The position numbers were made by a program, and so were the translations under genes. Source: an endosymbiont of Lamellibrachia barhami (GTDB lineage Bacteria > Pseudomonadota > Gammaproteobacteria > Chromatiales > Chromatiaceae). From it: 56,489 nt of DNA. Each line of letters begins with the position of its first letter. Positions within the stretch are counted from its first letter, which is position 1. Location: positions 2,458,424 to 2,514,912 of the forward strand of contig NZ_JAAVSH020000001.1 of NCBI RefSeq assembly GCF_011947365.2. The letters run 5' to 3'. Positions 45,800 through 56,198 of the stretch are shown here, in pieces. The notes beneath the pieces are model-generated. The model was given only the letters and a program-made list of their open reading frames with translations, had not been told where the DNA came from and did no database searches.

Positions 45800-46480
45800 C
45801 TACAACCCTAGCACTTCCCGTACAAACGGGATGGTCAGTTTTCTTTTCGCGGCGAGCGATGCCTGATCGAGCTGTTCCAATAGACCGGTTATCGAACTGA
45901 TGTCCCGGGGAATCCGCTGCAGCAGGTAGCTTGCGGTGTCTTGCGAAAGTTCCAGTCCACGCTGCTGCGAGAGCTGGGTCAGCAGTATCAGGCGGCCATC
46001 GTCGTCCAGGGGTAGCAGGTGGTAACAGGGACCCCAGGTGAGGCGGGAGGCGAGATCCGGTAGACGGATGTCCACTCCGGCAGGCGCAGAGTTTGCTGTT
46101 ATCAGCAGTCGGGCATCACGCTCCCGAAGCTGGTTGAAGAGGTTGAAGAGGGCGATCTCCCATGCCGGGTTGCCGGCCACTTTTTCCAGATCGTCCAGAC
46201 AGACCAGATCCAGGGCCTCCAGTCCCTCCAGAATCCCGGGTTCCAACTCGCTGGTTTGCGCCAGAGGAATATAGGCGCAGGTGCCGCCGGACTCATCCTG
46301 TTGGTGACAGGATGCCTGCAACAGATGGGTTTTGCCGGAACCGCTCTCCCCCCAAAGATAGATGAACGGATCGGTGCCCGTCAGCAGACGCGAAAGGGCC
46401 TCGCCATTCGGGCCGGGAATAAAGCCGCTGAAGTTAACTGTGGGTTTTAACCCTATCCCCAGGGCAAGCTGACTGGACAT
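45800..46480 (-). CDS. hda: DnaA regulatory inactivator Hda
   Basis: 226 residues from the ATG at 46480; a much longer in-frame start at 46660 lies inside the neighbouring gene and is rejected. The N-terminus has the clamp-binding motif QLALG (residues 4-8), which docks Hda on the DNA polymerase sliding clamp. Walker A is GESGSGKTHLL and Walker B LDLVCLDDLEKV. Hda stimulates ATP hydrolysis by DnaA after initiation, preventing re-replication. Convergent with the CDP-alcohol transferase gene. Confidence 0.92.
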   Translation of the reverse strand: MSSQLALGIGLKPTVNFSGFIPGPNGEALSRLLTGTDPFIYLWGESGSGKTHLLQASCHQQDESGGTCAYIPLAQTSELEPGILEGLEALDLVCLDDLEKVAGNPAWEIALFNLFNQLRERDARLLITANSAPAGVDIRLPDLASRLTWGPCYHLLPLDDDGRLILLTQLSQQRGLELSQDTASYLLQRIPRDISSITGLLEQLDQASLAAKRKLTIPFVREVLGL

Positions 46481-46493
46481 GATTCTGGCGTGG

Positions 46494-47442
<949 letters not shown>

Positions 47443-47554
47443 TGGATTATTCTCCGGCTGAAAAACGCCTATTGTAACCATCGTTCAGGACGACGTCTCC
47501 CCACGGTCGCTGGTTGGTGGCATACTGTTCTTCTACTCTTTGCAAGGTAATGAC

Positions 47555-48793
47555 ATGAGCATGGATCCTGCGGCAAGAGGCCGCTTCTATCTGCACCGCA
47601 TCAGGCAGTTCAGTGCGTTGCTGTTGCACCATTTCATCAAGGATGGCGGGGTGCAGAATACGGCGGCCCTGACCTACACCACGCTGCTCTCGCTGGTTCC
47701 CCTGATGACCGTCATGCTGGCACTGTTTTCGGTCTTTCCCGCCTCGGAACGGGTGGCGGTGGAGATCGAGGAGTTTGTCTTCAAAAACTTTGTGCCTGCG
47801 GCGGGGGAAGTGGTGCATGAGCATCTGAGTAATTTCAGCAGCAAGGCGGCAAAACTCTCCGGTGTGGGGTTCGCTTTTCTGCTGGTTGCTGCGCTGATGT
47901 TGATGGGCAATATCGACAAGGCGTTCAATACCATCTGGCATGTGCGCAAGAAACGTGGGGCCATGTCGACCTTCATGGTCTACTGGGCGATCCTCTCTTT
48001 GGGACCGGTGTTGATCGTGTTCAGTGTGGGCGTGACCTCCTATCTGGTCTCAATCCCGATTCTCAACGATGATGAGACGGTGCAGCAGTTGCGTTCGCGC
48101 TTTTTGAGTATGAGCCCGGTCCTTATCTCCGCCTTTGCTTTTACCCTGCTCTATGCTGTGGTGCCGAATCGGAAGGTGCCGCTGCGCCATGCCCTTGCAG
48201 GCGGCATTCTCGCTGCCCTGTTGTTTGAGAGCGCAAAGCGGGGTTTTGCACTTTATGTCACCCATTTTCCCACCTACGAGGCAATCTACGGTGCGATGGC
48301 GGTGATCCCGATATTCCTGATCTGGATCTACCTCTCCTGGTTGGTGACACTGCTGGGGGCGGAGTTTACCTACTGCCTCGGCATCTTCCGGGACGACTGG
48401 CACGAGCGGTTAAACACTCGCGGCAGTAACTTTCTGTTGGCGCTTCGTCTGATTGGCCATCTGCGGGAGGCGCAGATGCTGGGGGAGCAGCGTTCATGTC
48501 AGGATCTGTCAAAGCGGGAACCGGAAGTCTCTGAAGAGCACCTGGAGGCGTCGCTGTATACCCTGCAAGGGGCTAAGCTGGTGTTGCGTACCGAGGAGAA
48601 GAGTTGGGCGCTTGCCAGGAACCTGCAGGAGGTGAAACTTAGCGATCTCTACCGTGCAGCGCCTTTTGTGCTGCCGGATGCAGATAAGCTGGATGAGGGG
48701 TCAGTGGTATTGTCGAGTATTCTGCAGACTATCGAGAGAGATGTTGAAAAGGGTATGAATTGCCCGTTGGAAGATCTCTACCGTCAGGTTTAG
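47555..48793 (+). CDS. YihY/BrkB family inner-membrane protein
   Basis: 412 residues from the ATG at 47555. Six membrane segments with the family motif ALTYTTLLSLVPLMTVMLAL near the start and IPIFLIWIYLSWLVTLLGAE near residue 255. The last ~130 residues are a soluble, helix-rich extension. YihY (formerly called ribonuclease BN) proteins have no proven function; a transport role is suspected. Divergent from arsC with about 112 bases between. Confidence 0.9.
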   Translation: MSMDPAARGRFYLHRIRQFSALLLHHFIKDGGVQNTAALTYTTLLSLVPLMTVMLALFSVFPASERVAVEIEEFVFKNFVPAAGEVVHEHLSNFSSKAAKLSGVGFAFLLVAALMLMGNIDKAFNTIWHVRKKRGAMSTFMVYWAILSLGPVLIVFSVGVTSYLVSIPILNDDETVQQLRSRFLSMSPVLISAFAFTLLYAVVPNRKVPLRHALAGGILAALLFESAKRGFALYVTHFPTYEAIYGAMAVIPIFLIWIYLSWLVTLLGAEFTYCLGIFRDDWHERLNTRGSNFLLALRLIGHLREAQMLGEQRSCQDLSKREPEVSEEHLEASLYTLQGAKLVLRTEEKSWALARNLQEVKLSDLYRAAPFVLPDADKLDEGSVVLSSILQTIERDVEKGMNCPLEDLYRQV

Positions 48794-48815
48794 AATCAGA
48801 ATTGCTGAAGCGATG

Positions 48816-50429
48816 CTATTTGTATCTGATCCTTAGCCGCTCGTAATAGGGACTCGATGAAGCCTGTTCCGTCGGCACTATAACCGGTGCCGGTATCTGT
48901 TCCTCCACAAGATATTCGCGTCCGGTTTTGAGCTGTCCTTTGGTAGACAGTAGCGTGTTTTTTTTCGGGGTTCCCCGGTCGACGTAGAGACAAGGCTGTG
49001 TGCGAAGGTCGCCACCACTCCCTCCGATGGGGTTGAGAGTAACCGGCATTACGTGCCCCTTTAGAAACTGTACCCCCAACTCCAACATTTCGCCGCCTCT
49101 CTTGAGCGCGCGTCTTACTTCACCGATTTTCAGGCTGTCCGGCTGGTCGGGATGTTTTTCAGTGATCAATACCAGTTGACCGACCAGTTTAAGACTCGAA
49201 CTCTGCAGTGGCAGATGAATCGCCACACCGGTTTTGCTGCAGTTGGTCAGTTTGCAGGTTAAGCGTTGGTGGCGGGGTTTGAAGCCTCCGCCCAGATTGC
49301 CGGATGCCAGGGTCACCGACTCTCCTTCCTCCTCATCGGATCTGCTGGCTGCAGGAGTGGCAATACCAAGAAAGTGGTGGATCGAACTGATGCCGATGGC
49401 AACGGTAACCTGACCATAGGTATCCTGTCTTTTGCTGCTGCGTTCCTTGCGGATATGCCAGGATTTTAACATGTCGCGCAGCGTCCCTGCCGCATCTTCC
49501 GAACTGAGGTGCTGCAGTCCCATTGGAGGCGCTTCACCACGTAACTCGATCTTTCGCAGACTCTGGTGCAGGCGTTTGCTGACTGGATTGATGTTGAGCA
49601 GGCGGAATCGGGGAGATGCCAATGTGTCGGAGGTATCCGGATCGAAAAGCCGTGGTGGTACCTCGCCCAGCATATCGATGATATAGCGCCCGGCCGGGTC
49701 CGCCTCGGATTTCAGTTCTTCGAAACGTGCTTTGCCTGCAAATTGGTTCAGATAGCCGTAGCAGAGTCGTGCCTCCCCTGCCTTCAGATGGCAGGGGTCG
49801 AGTAGCGCCAGCAGCAGGATACGTTTCAGCTGGTGGGCGACAGAGGCGTTCTTGGGTACGGCTTGGTCACGGTCGTCAATCAGATCGTGTTGTTGGTTCT
49901 GCTGTTCCGCCAGATTATAGAGCTGGAGAATTTCACGCCAGGCATTGGTGGCCTGGCAGTCATAGCCTTCGAAAGTGGTCAGTTGGTCAAGAGAGAGGAA
50001 CTTGATGGCGTAGTAGATCCCCTCCAACAGTCTTTTGCGGTGTTTGAGCCATGATTTCTGGCGCAGACTTTCATTGACGATATGTTTGTGACCGTAGGCC
50101 ATCTCCTGCATCAGCTGGCGGATCTGCTTTACGCTGGGTGCACCGGGTTTGTTTGAGGCGATCCGGCAGAGCCGGGTTGTGGGTAATCGGTAGAGTTCCA
50201 TCAACTCTATGCGGTCAGGGACCCGTCCAGGAAAACGGTTGAGTTGTGCAAGATTGGTGATGATCGCCTCAGCCACGCGCGCTGGACTGGCGTAAGGGAG
50301 GGCAGCGATCCATTGGCGCAGGGATCCGGGATGTGTCTCCACATGCGGGTTTTCGATGGTATCGGGTGCAGGAACAGTAAACTTGGGACGCCGCATCGAA
50401 TCATTTGGTCTGCTGAAAATCTGAAACAT
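48816..50429 (-). CDS. large hypothetical protein with possible PilZ-like C-terminal domain
   Basis: 537 residues from the ATG at 50429 (a GTG at 50462 is an alternative). Residues 1-330 are helical with no membrane segment or signal peptide; the stretch LMELYRLPTTRLCRIA recurs in related uncharacterised proteobacterial proteins. Residues ~390-500 (LTCKLTNCSKTGVAIHLPLQ, LELGVQFLKGHVMPVTL) look like a PilZ-type beta domain, which may bind cyclic di-GMP, but the diagnostic RxxxR motif is not clear. It is convergent with the YihY gene. Role unknown; a regulatory, nucleotide-responsive role is an inference. Confidence 0.6.
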   Translation of the reverse strand: MFQIFSRPNDSMRRPKFTVPAPDTIENPHVETHPGSLRQWIAALPYASPARVAEAIITNLAQLNRFPGRVPDRIELMELYRLPTTRLCRIASNKPGAPSVKQIRQLMQEMAYGHKHIVNESLRQKSWLKHRKRLLEGIYYAIKFLSLDQLTTFEGYDCQATNAWREILQLYNLAEQQNQQHDLIDDRDQAVPKNASVAHQLKRILLLALLDPCHLKAGEARLCYGYLNQFAGKARFEELKSEADPAGRYIIDMLGEVPPRLFDPDTSDTLASPRFRLLNINPVSKRLHQSLRKIELRGEAPPMGLQHLSSEDAAGTLRDMLKSWHIRKERSSKRQDTYGQVTVAIGISSIHHFLGIATPAASRSDEEEGESVTLASGNLGGGFKPRHQRLTCKLTNCSKTGVAIHLPLQSSSLKLVGQLVLITEKHPDQPDSLKIGEVRRALKRGGEMLELGVQFLKGHVMPVTLNPIGGSGGDLRTQPCLYVDRGTPKKNTLLSTKGQLKTGREYLVEEQIPAPVIVPTEQASSSPYYERLRIRYK

Positions 50430-50667
50430 ATTGATAGTATCGATATTCCGTGGCGGGTTCACCCTTTATAGTTTCTGCTGATTGATGCAGTTCGACGCTT
50501 CTTGGAGAATTATCGGCGGTCATCGTCAAATCTTGAAAAATTGTGCTGCGGACTATTTTTCATGATTGAATTTCCCGGAATTTATCCCGACAATGGGGGT
50601 CGGATTATTGAGAGTGCCGTTGCCGGTGCTTCTCTCCAGAAGAATCAACAAGTACCAGAGGCACTCT

Positions 50668-51150
50668 ATGCACAATCCACCCCCAGCGTGGCGGCTACTA
50701 CTATTAGGCTGTTTGGCCCTGTTCAGCACGGTATCGTTCTCAGAGTCCGTGGACTTTGAGTTGCAGGGACTCGATGGCAAGACTCACAAGCTTTCCGACT
50801 ACCGGGGCAAGTGGGTGCTGGTCAACTACTGGGCGACCTGGTGTCCTCCCTGCAGGGAGGAGTTGCCGGAGCTGGAGGTCTTTCACTCCAACCACAAGGA
50901 CAAGGATGCAGTGGTGTTGGGTGTTGCCTTTGAACGCATTGATATAAAACGCCTGAAACGCTTTGTCGAAGAGCAGTTTCTCAGCTATCCGATTTTGTTG
51001 GGCAAACCTGCTGCTGGCTCGGAGTTAGGAAAAATTCCCGGTCTGCCGACCTCTTTTTTAATCTCGCCAAGTGGTGAAGTGGTGGCTCGGCAGGTGGGGC
51101 CGTTAACCGCAGAGGACCTGGAAAGTTTTATTGCCAACAATGCTGAGTAG
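50668..51150 (+). CDS. TlpA-like exported thioredoxin
   Basis: 160 residues from the ATG at 50668 (CAGAGG upstream). Signal peptide LLLLGCLALFSTVSFS, then a TlpA/ResA-type thioredoxin fold with redox-active C59-P-P-C62 (WATWCPPCREE) and the cis-Pro loop GLPTSFLI. Periplasmic disulfide reductase, often serving cytochrome c maturation or other envelope proteins. Overlaps the start of the next thioredoxin-fold gene by 11 bases. Confidence 0.9.
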   Translation: MHNPPPAWRLLLLGCLALFSTVSFSESVDFELQGLDGKTHKLSDYRGKWVLVNYWATWCPPCREELPELEVFHSNHKDKDAVVLGVAFERIDIKRLKRFVEEQFLSYPILLGKPAAGSELGKIPGLPTSFLISPSGEVVARQVGPLTAEDLESFIANNAE

Positions 51151-51691
51151 GTGGCTCGATGTGAGGATTTTCCTCTCCATTGTCCTGATGCTGTTCATGC
51201 TCTCTGCCGGGGCGGTGGGCAGAGACCCTGATGATCACTTTTTTGATCAGTCGCTGGGGGATTTCAGTGAGGAGTTGGAACTTGCCCGCGAGGAGGGTAA
51301 AACGGGTATCCTCATCATGTTCGAAATGGATGAGTGTCCCTTTTGTCACCGTATGAAAGGCACCGTGCTGAATCAGTCCGAGGTTCAGGACTACTATAAA
51401 CAGCACTTTCTGATCTTCACCGTGGACATCGAGGGTGACGTGGAGATCACCGACTTTCAGGGGGAGCAGGTCTCGCAGAAGGATTTCGCCTTTAAACAGT
51501 TTCGTGTGCGAGCCACGCCGGTATTCGGTTTTTTCGATCTGGAGGGTAAACTGATCAGTCGTTTTACAGGTGCCACCCGCGATGCCCAGGAGTTTCTCTG
51601 GCTCGGAGAGTATGTGGTGAACGGTGAGTATAAAAAGATCAGTTTTTCCCGCTATAAACGACAAAAGAGAAAGGAAAAAAGAGCGCGGTGA
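51140..51691 (+). CDS. SoxW-like exported thioredoxin-fold protein
   Basis: 183 residues from the ATG at 51140. Signal peptide IFLSIVLMLFMLSAGAVG, redox motif C66-P-F-C69 in EMDECPFCHRMKG and cis-Pro in VRATPVFGFFD. The layout is that of SoxW and related periplasmic thioredoxins linked to sulfur oxidation; in SoxW-type proteins they keep Sox components reduced. No sox genes are nearby, so the link is by similarity only. The C-terminus is very basic (KRQKRKEKRAR). Coupled with the upstream TlpA-like gene. Confidence 0.8.
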   Translation: MLSRWLDVRIFLSIVLMLFMLSAGAVGRDPDDHFFDQSLGDFSEELELAREEGKTGILIMFEMDECPFCHRMKGTVLNQSEVQDYYKQHFLIFTVDIEGDVEITDFQGEQVSQKDFAFKQFRVRATPVFGFFDLEGKLISRFTGATRDAQEFLWLGEYVVNGEYKKISFSRYKRQKRKEKRAR

Positions 51692-53015
51692 GCCGCCTTC
51701 GAATCCCGATAACCTTGATTGTTGCTCTGGCTGGATGGATCTGTTTCGCGCCGGTTCGGGCCGACGGCCTATCTGAGCCGCTCCCATCCCCCTGACACTG
51801 CAGCAGGCACTGAAACTGGCCGATGGCGTGCATCCCGATCGGGAGCTGGCTGATGCGGCGCTGCAGCGCGCCCGGGCGGAACAGTCCGGTGTCGATGCCA
51901 GCGATGACCTGCAGCTTGGTTTCGAGGCGGCTCTGAAGGTGGTCAACCCCTCGTACAACGCCGTCGATCAATCCAGCAACGACAGCTGGGCGAAACTGAA
52001 ACTGAGCAAACGGCTGTATGATTTTGGCCGTACCGACAATGCGTTGGCCGCAGCCGATGCGGCACGGCGAAGCCAGGAGTGGAATCTGCTGGATGTACGC
52101 CAACAACGGCGACTGGAAGTGATGGCCAGATTCTTCGACGTGCTGCTGGCGGACCTGGAGTATGCGCGGGAGAATGAAGCGATGTCGATCGCCTTCGTCC
52201 GGTTGGACAAGGCTCGCAGCCGGTCCGAACTGGGCGGGATCTCCGATCTGGAGCTGCTGCGGCTCGAAAATCTCTTTCAGAAGGTAAGGCGGCGTACCGT
52301 CGGCAGCCAGAACAAGCAGCGTATTACCCGTTCCCGCCTCGCCATCAGTCTCAACCGCCCCGATGACCTGCCTGCCGATCTTGTTTCTCCTGAGCTGCCC
52401 GTCCGGCCGATACCGGAGAGTGTGGAAGCGCTGACCCAGCGCATTATTGAGAGCAATCCCGGGTTGAAATCGCTGCGTGCACAGAGGGATGCAGCTGAAC
52501 AGCAGATGCGTGCAGCCCGGGCGGGCGACAATCCGATAATCCGCGGGGAAGTCGAAGCCGCCACCTATAATCGGGAGTTGGGGGGGCGTAATCCTCTGTC
52601 GGCGGCACTGGTGCTGGAGGTGCCGCTCTTTACCGGCAACCGGGTTGGCGCCGAGGTTGCACTGGAGCGCGCCCGTCTACGGGAGCGCCGGGCGGAGCTG
52701 GCCGTGCTGGAACTCGATCTGCGGCAGTCGGCGTTGGAGCTCTGGCTGGAACTTGACCGGCTACGAGTAAGACGGGAGGAGTTGGTGGTGACCGGAGACT
52801 ATCGTGATCTCTCTCTTGATCGCAGCCGTACCCTCTACGACCTGGAGGTCTCCACCGATCTGGGTGATTCCATGGTAAGAATCTCCGACTGGCGCCTGCA
52901 GCAGGCTGAGACCGATTTTGAAATTGCACTGGCGCAGGCACGACTTGATGCATTGGCCGGGGTGCTGTTGGATGAATTTGATATCACAGTGGGAAGTAAG
53001 GGGGAGGGAAAATGA
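51688..53015 (+). CDS. TolC-family outer-membrane efflux protein, frameshifted after signal peptide
   Basis: A GTG at 51688, overlapping the previous stop, starts a signal peptide (SRLRIPITLIVALAGWICFA) but the frame ends at TGA 51793-51795 in the C-run ATCCCCCTG. The mature protein continues in another frame with PLTLQQALKLADGVHPDREL and stays open to 53015 (~400 residues) with outer-membrane efflux protein features. One base gained or lost in the C-run would restore the gene. Forms a unit with the adaptor that follows (ATGA overlap). No inner-membrane pump gene is adjacent. Confidence 0.75.
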
Positions 53016-53785
53016 AGAGAATGAGTCGTGTGGCTATCTGTTGTGGACTGCTCTTTTGTAGCACATTGCAGGCCCAGGATCTGGATGCCCAGTTGGAGTG
53101 GCAGCAACGGGTGGAGTTGGGAACTGTGGTGAACGGGATCGTCGGCCGGGTCAATGTGACTGCAGGCGAGCCGGTTACCCGGGGCGCTTTGCTGGTCGAG
53201 TTGGACCAACGGCCGCTGCAAGCCAGACTGGTAAAGGCAGTAGCGCAGAAAGAAGCAGCCAAGCAACAGATGGATGAGGCCAAGCGGGAGTTGGACCGTT
53301 CCCTGGAACTCTATGATCGAACATTGCTGTCCGACCATGAGCGGCAGCTTGCTGAGATCGATGCTGCCAAAGCGGATGCCTATCTGCGTGCAGCGGAGGC
53401 GGAGCTGATTCTGATAAAACTTGCGCGTGAATACAGCCGCATCAAGTCGCCTTTCAACGGCCGGGTGTTGGTGGTGAACGTCCAGCAGGGGCAGGCTGTG
53501 GTTAACCATCTGCAGATCATGCCGTTGGTGGTAGTGGTTAATGATCGGGAGATGAAAGCGGTGACTGCCGTTGATAGTGAAATGGCAGCAAAGCTGAGGC
53601 CGGGGCAGGCAGCCAAGGTCGGTGTTCATGGCGAATGGCTGCCGGGGGTCATTCAGTCCGTCGGGCTGGAACCTTTGGCAGGTAGCGGGATGCCACGTCA
53701 CTACCGTCTCGAAGTCGGCTTCAAAACCCCGAAGGGGCAGCAGTTGCGTCTTGGAGAGAAGGCCGTGGTGAGAATCGATGGGTAA
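53012..53785 (+). CDS. HlyD/RND-type periplasmic adaptor protein
   Basis: 257 residues with signal peptide (VAICCGLLFCSTLQA). A biotinyl-lipoyl-like domain (IVGRVNVTAGEPVTRGALLV) flanks an alpha-hairpin of about 80 residues, followed by the second lipoyl half (YSRIKSPFNGRVLVVNVQQGQAV) and a beta-barrel. Such adaptors join an inner-membrane transporter to TolC. Shorter than typical RND adaptors (about 350-400). Coupled to the tolC-like gene; the partner pump must be elsewhere or lost. It overlaps acyP by eight bases. Confidence 0.82.
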   Translation: MKRMSRVAICCGLLFCSTLQAQDLDAQLEWQQRVELGTVVNGIVGRVNVTAGEPVTRGALLVELDQRPLQARLVKAVAQKEAAKQQMDEAKRELDRSLELYDRTLLSDHERQLAEIDAAKADAYLRAAEAELILIKLAREYSRIKSPFNGRVLVVNVQQGQAVVNHLQIMPLVVVVNDREMKAVTAVDSEMAAKLRPGQAAKVGVHGEWLPGVIQSVGLEPLAGSGMPRHYRLEVGFKTPKGQQLRLGEKAVVRIDG

Positions 53786-54071
53786 AGCGGTACAAACAGG
53801 GCACCCGGTCTGTGTCCGCTGTCTTGTGGCAGGTCGGGTGCAGGGGGTCTTCTTTCGGGCCAGTACCCGTTACGAGGCGCAGAGACGGGGTATCACCGGT
53901 TATGCAAAAAACCTTCATGACGGCCGAGTCGAAGTGATTGCCTGTGGTGATCTGAAGGCAATCAATGAACTGCGCGACTGGTTGCGCCAGGGACCGGCCA
54001 ATGCCGATGTTTCAGGCGTTGCCTGTGAAAACCTGCATTTCCAGGAGTATTCCCACTTCTCTATCTCCTGA
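53778..54071 (+). CDS. acyP: acylphosphatase
   Basis: 97 residues. Catalytic R27 (VAGRVQGVFFRAS) and N45 (GYAKNLHDGRVEV) are present. Hydrolyses acyl phosphates such as carbamoyl phosphate and 1,3-bisphosphoglycerate. It overlaps the end of the adaptor gene, so it shares the transcript, probably by chance of position rather than function. Confidence 0.93.
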   Translation: MGKAVQTGHPVCVRCLVAGRVQGVFFRASTRYEAQRRGITGYAKNLHDGRVEVIACGDLKAINELRDWLRQGPANADVSGVACENLHFQEYSHFSIS

Positions 54072-54103
54072 TACCCGCTTCCCGCTATGCAATAAAGCGG
54101 AAT

Positions 54104-54225
54104 CGTAGGATGTGCTGAGCGCAGCGATGCGCATCTGTCGCGATTGATGCGGTTCGTTTTACTCGACAACATGCTCCATGCGTTACTCTACCTCCTGCAT
54201 CCATGCAGTCGTCACCACATCCTAC
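54104..54225. repeat. intergenic inverted-repeat element (GTAGGATGTG...CACATCCTAC)
   Basis: The outer ten bases GTAGGATGTG and CACATCCTAC are perfect complements, enclosing CTGAGCGCAGCGATGCGCATC. The element is related to 4676-4763 (both contain GTAGG and AGCGCAGCG). It lies between acyP and the convergent Tyr-rich gene. Likely a dispersed palindromic family. Confidence 0.65.
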
Positions 54226-54279
54226 AGGTTACCTCAGTGTTTACCATGCGCTGAATAGATACCATGCAGGAACGATGTG

Positions 54280-55329
54280 CTATTGGGAAGTCGGGGTCTC
54301 AACGCCCACATCGTCTGCCGTTTCCTCCACCGGACGGAAGACGGCGGGTTTCCCGTTGGCCAGGGTGGCTGTCTGTTCCTCTTCAAGGACAGGCGCCGTA
54401 GGAACCTCCGCCGTCTCATGCATCATAGGGGCCGGTTCCGGGTAGCTGAGGGGTGCTAGAGGTTCCTGGAAAGCAGGAGCAGGAGTCGACACTGTGGGGG
54501 GCTCAATCGGTGCGGGTTGTGATACCACTGGCGCCATTGGCTGTGGCATCTCCATTGGTGGAGGTGTCATCTCACCAGTTGCTGCCGGTTGCATCGGACG
54601 ATAACTGTATTCGACCGGTGGAGTGTAATCGCTTTGCGGCGGCTGTTGTGGTGCGTAGCTGGGGTATTGCGGATAAGTTTGGCTGCTGCCGCTGGTTTCG
54701 TAGTCGTAGCTCGGCGCATATTGCTGTTGTGGCGCTGTGTCATAGGTTGGCGGGTTATAGGCCGGCGCGCTGTAGACGGGTTGCTGCTCACGATACGGCT
54801 GGGTGGTTGCGTAGTCGTTGTATTGTTGCGGATAGCCGCCCTGAGAGGGGGCATTGTAGTAGCTGGGGCTGTTTCCATAGGGGGCATAACCGCCGCCAGG
54901 CTGAGTCCCGTAACCGTAAACCGGTGGTGCCTGGTAGGCCGGTGCACCGCCATATCCGTAGCCATATCCCTGATTATAATTTGGTTGTTGTGCGGGATAG
55001 TAGGGTTCCGGGTAGCGGTCTTCACGCCGATTGGAATTGAACCTGTTGTTCATGGGGTTTGGCGCCCCCTTCATCATGTTCATCGGATTCATATTGAACT
55101 GTTTGTTGTTGTTCCGGTTGTCGCCGCGATATGCCGGAGCGGCGTATTGAGGCGTTTGTGTGCTGTAGCCTTGAGCGCCATAAACCGGTTCGTTGTAGGC
55201 GGGCGCCTGCTGTCCCGTTGCGGAAGGATTGTCGTAGTATCCCCACTGCGTCGGATAGCCCTCGTCAGCCTGCGCATTTGTCAGGCAGAACGTAGTGATA
55301 CAGGCGGTGAGCCATAGTTTACGCTTCAT
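54280..55329 (-). CDS. exported Tyr/Pro/Gln/Gly-rich low-complexity protein
   Basis: 349 residues. Signal peptide KRKLWLTACITTFCLTNAQA, then a long repetitive stretch of Tyr, Pro, Gln, Ala and Gly (for example YNQGYGYGYGGAPAYQAPPV, APPVYGYGTQ, PYREQQPVYSAPAYNPP) without membrane segments. The last ~80 residues change to Pro/Met/Glu-rich. No domain is recognised. Such sequences are intrinsically disordered and may form surface or matrix material, or adhesive or phase-separating layers; that is inference. Convergent with acyP and divergent from sfsA (about 114 bases between). Confidence 0.75.
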   Translation of the reverse strand: MKRKLWLTACITTFCLTNAQADEGYPTQWGYYDNPSATGQQAPAYNEPVYGAQGYSTQTPQYAAPAYRGDNRNNNKQFNMNPMNMMKGAPNPMNNRFNSNRREDRYPEPYYPAQQPNYNQGYGYGYGGAPAYQAPPVYGYGTQPGGGYAPYGNSPSYYNAPSQGGYPQQYNDYATTQPYREQQPVYSAPAYNPPTYDTAPQQQYAPSYDYETSGSSQTYPQYPSYAPQQPPQSDYTPPVEYSYRPMQPAATGEMTPPPMEMPQPMAPVVSQPAPIEPPTVSTPAPAFQEPLAPLSYPEPAPMMHETAEVPTAPVLEEEQTATLANGKPAVFRPVEETADDVGVETPTSQ

Positions 55330-55443
55330 TATTCACTCCTCTTTAGAGAGTTTTTCCGTTGATTCGGCGAAGACCCTAATATAAGCCCCAGCCGTGGTCG
55401 TGTAAAATTAGGGATTGCCCTAAGAGTTTCCCGAGTCAGGCCC

Positions 55444-56157
55444 ATGTTGCTCCCACTACTCACCAACGGACATATACTAAAACGCTACAAACGCTTTCTG
55501 GCGGATGTCGAATTGACCGATGGTTCCGTCGTAACCGCCCATTGTCCCAATACCGGTAGTATGCGTGGATGCTGGGAGCCTGGAGCGCTGGTACAGATCA
55601 GCCACAGTGACAATCCGCGTCGCAAGCTTGCCTGGACGCTGGAACGGGTGGATATGGGCGCAGGCTGGATCGGCGTACATACCGGCCGGACGAATCCGGT
55701 GATCAGCGAGGCGTTGCGTGAAGAGAGGATTCCAGGTCTGGAGGGGTACCGTGACGTGCGGACTGAAGTGACCTTCGAGGCGCCGGGTTTTCCCCGTTCC
55801 CGCTTCGATATGTTCCTGAGTGATGGTCCTGCGGCGGATGTCTGGGTCGAGGTCAAAAATGTCACGCTCTGGGAGGGGGGGGAGTCACTCAGTTTCCCGG
55901 ATGCGGTCACTGCGCGGGGTTTGAAGCATCTTGAGCTACTGGCGGAGGCCTGTCGTCAGGGCTATCGTGGCGTGATGATCTATGCGCTCAATCGGCCGGA
56001 GGGGGCGTGCTTCCGCCCAGCCGATGAGATCGATCCCGTATATGGAAAAGCTCTGCGCAGGGTGGTGGAGGCTGGTGTTGAAGTGGTGGCTGTGCGTATT
56101 CTGCATCTGCCGCAGGCGATGATGGTGGGTGATCCAGTGACCGTGGATCTGAGCTGA
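55444..56157 (+). CDS. sfsA: DNA/RNA nuclease SfsA
   Basis: 237 residues. Conserved features: HCPNTGSMRGCWEPGALVQI, WIGVHTGRTNPVISEAL, RFDMFLSDGPAADVWVEVKN (nuclease-like acidic core) and FPDAVTARGLKHLELLAE. SfsA is a sugar fermentation stimulation protein now known as a nuclease of the PD-(D/E)XK type. Starts just after GTCAGGCCC; no strong Shine-Dalgarno. Intact. Confidence 0.93.
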   Translation: MLLPLLTNGHILKRYKRFLADVELTDGSVVTAHCPNTGSMRGCWEPGALVQISHSDNPRRKLAWTLERVDMGAGWIGVHTGRTNPVISEALREERIPGLEGYRDVRTEVTFEAPGFPRSRFDMFLSDGPAADVWVEVKNVTLWEGGESLSFPDAVTARGLKHLELLAEACRQGYRGVMIYALNRPEGACFRPADEIDPVYGKALRRVVEAGVEVVAVRILHLPQAMMVGDPVTVDLS

Positions 56158-56198
56158 AATTTTTCTGAGGGGTCGAAAATCAGCAGGGATGTTCGGTT

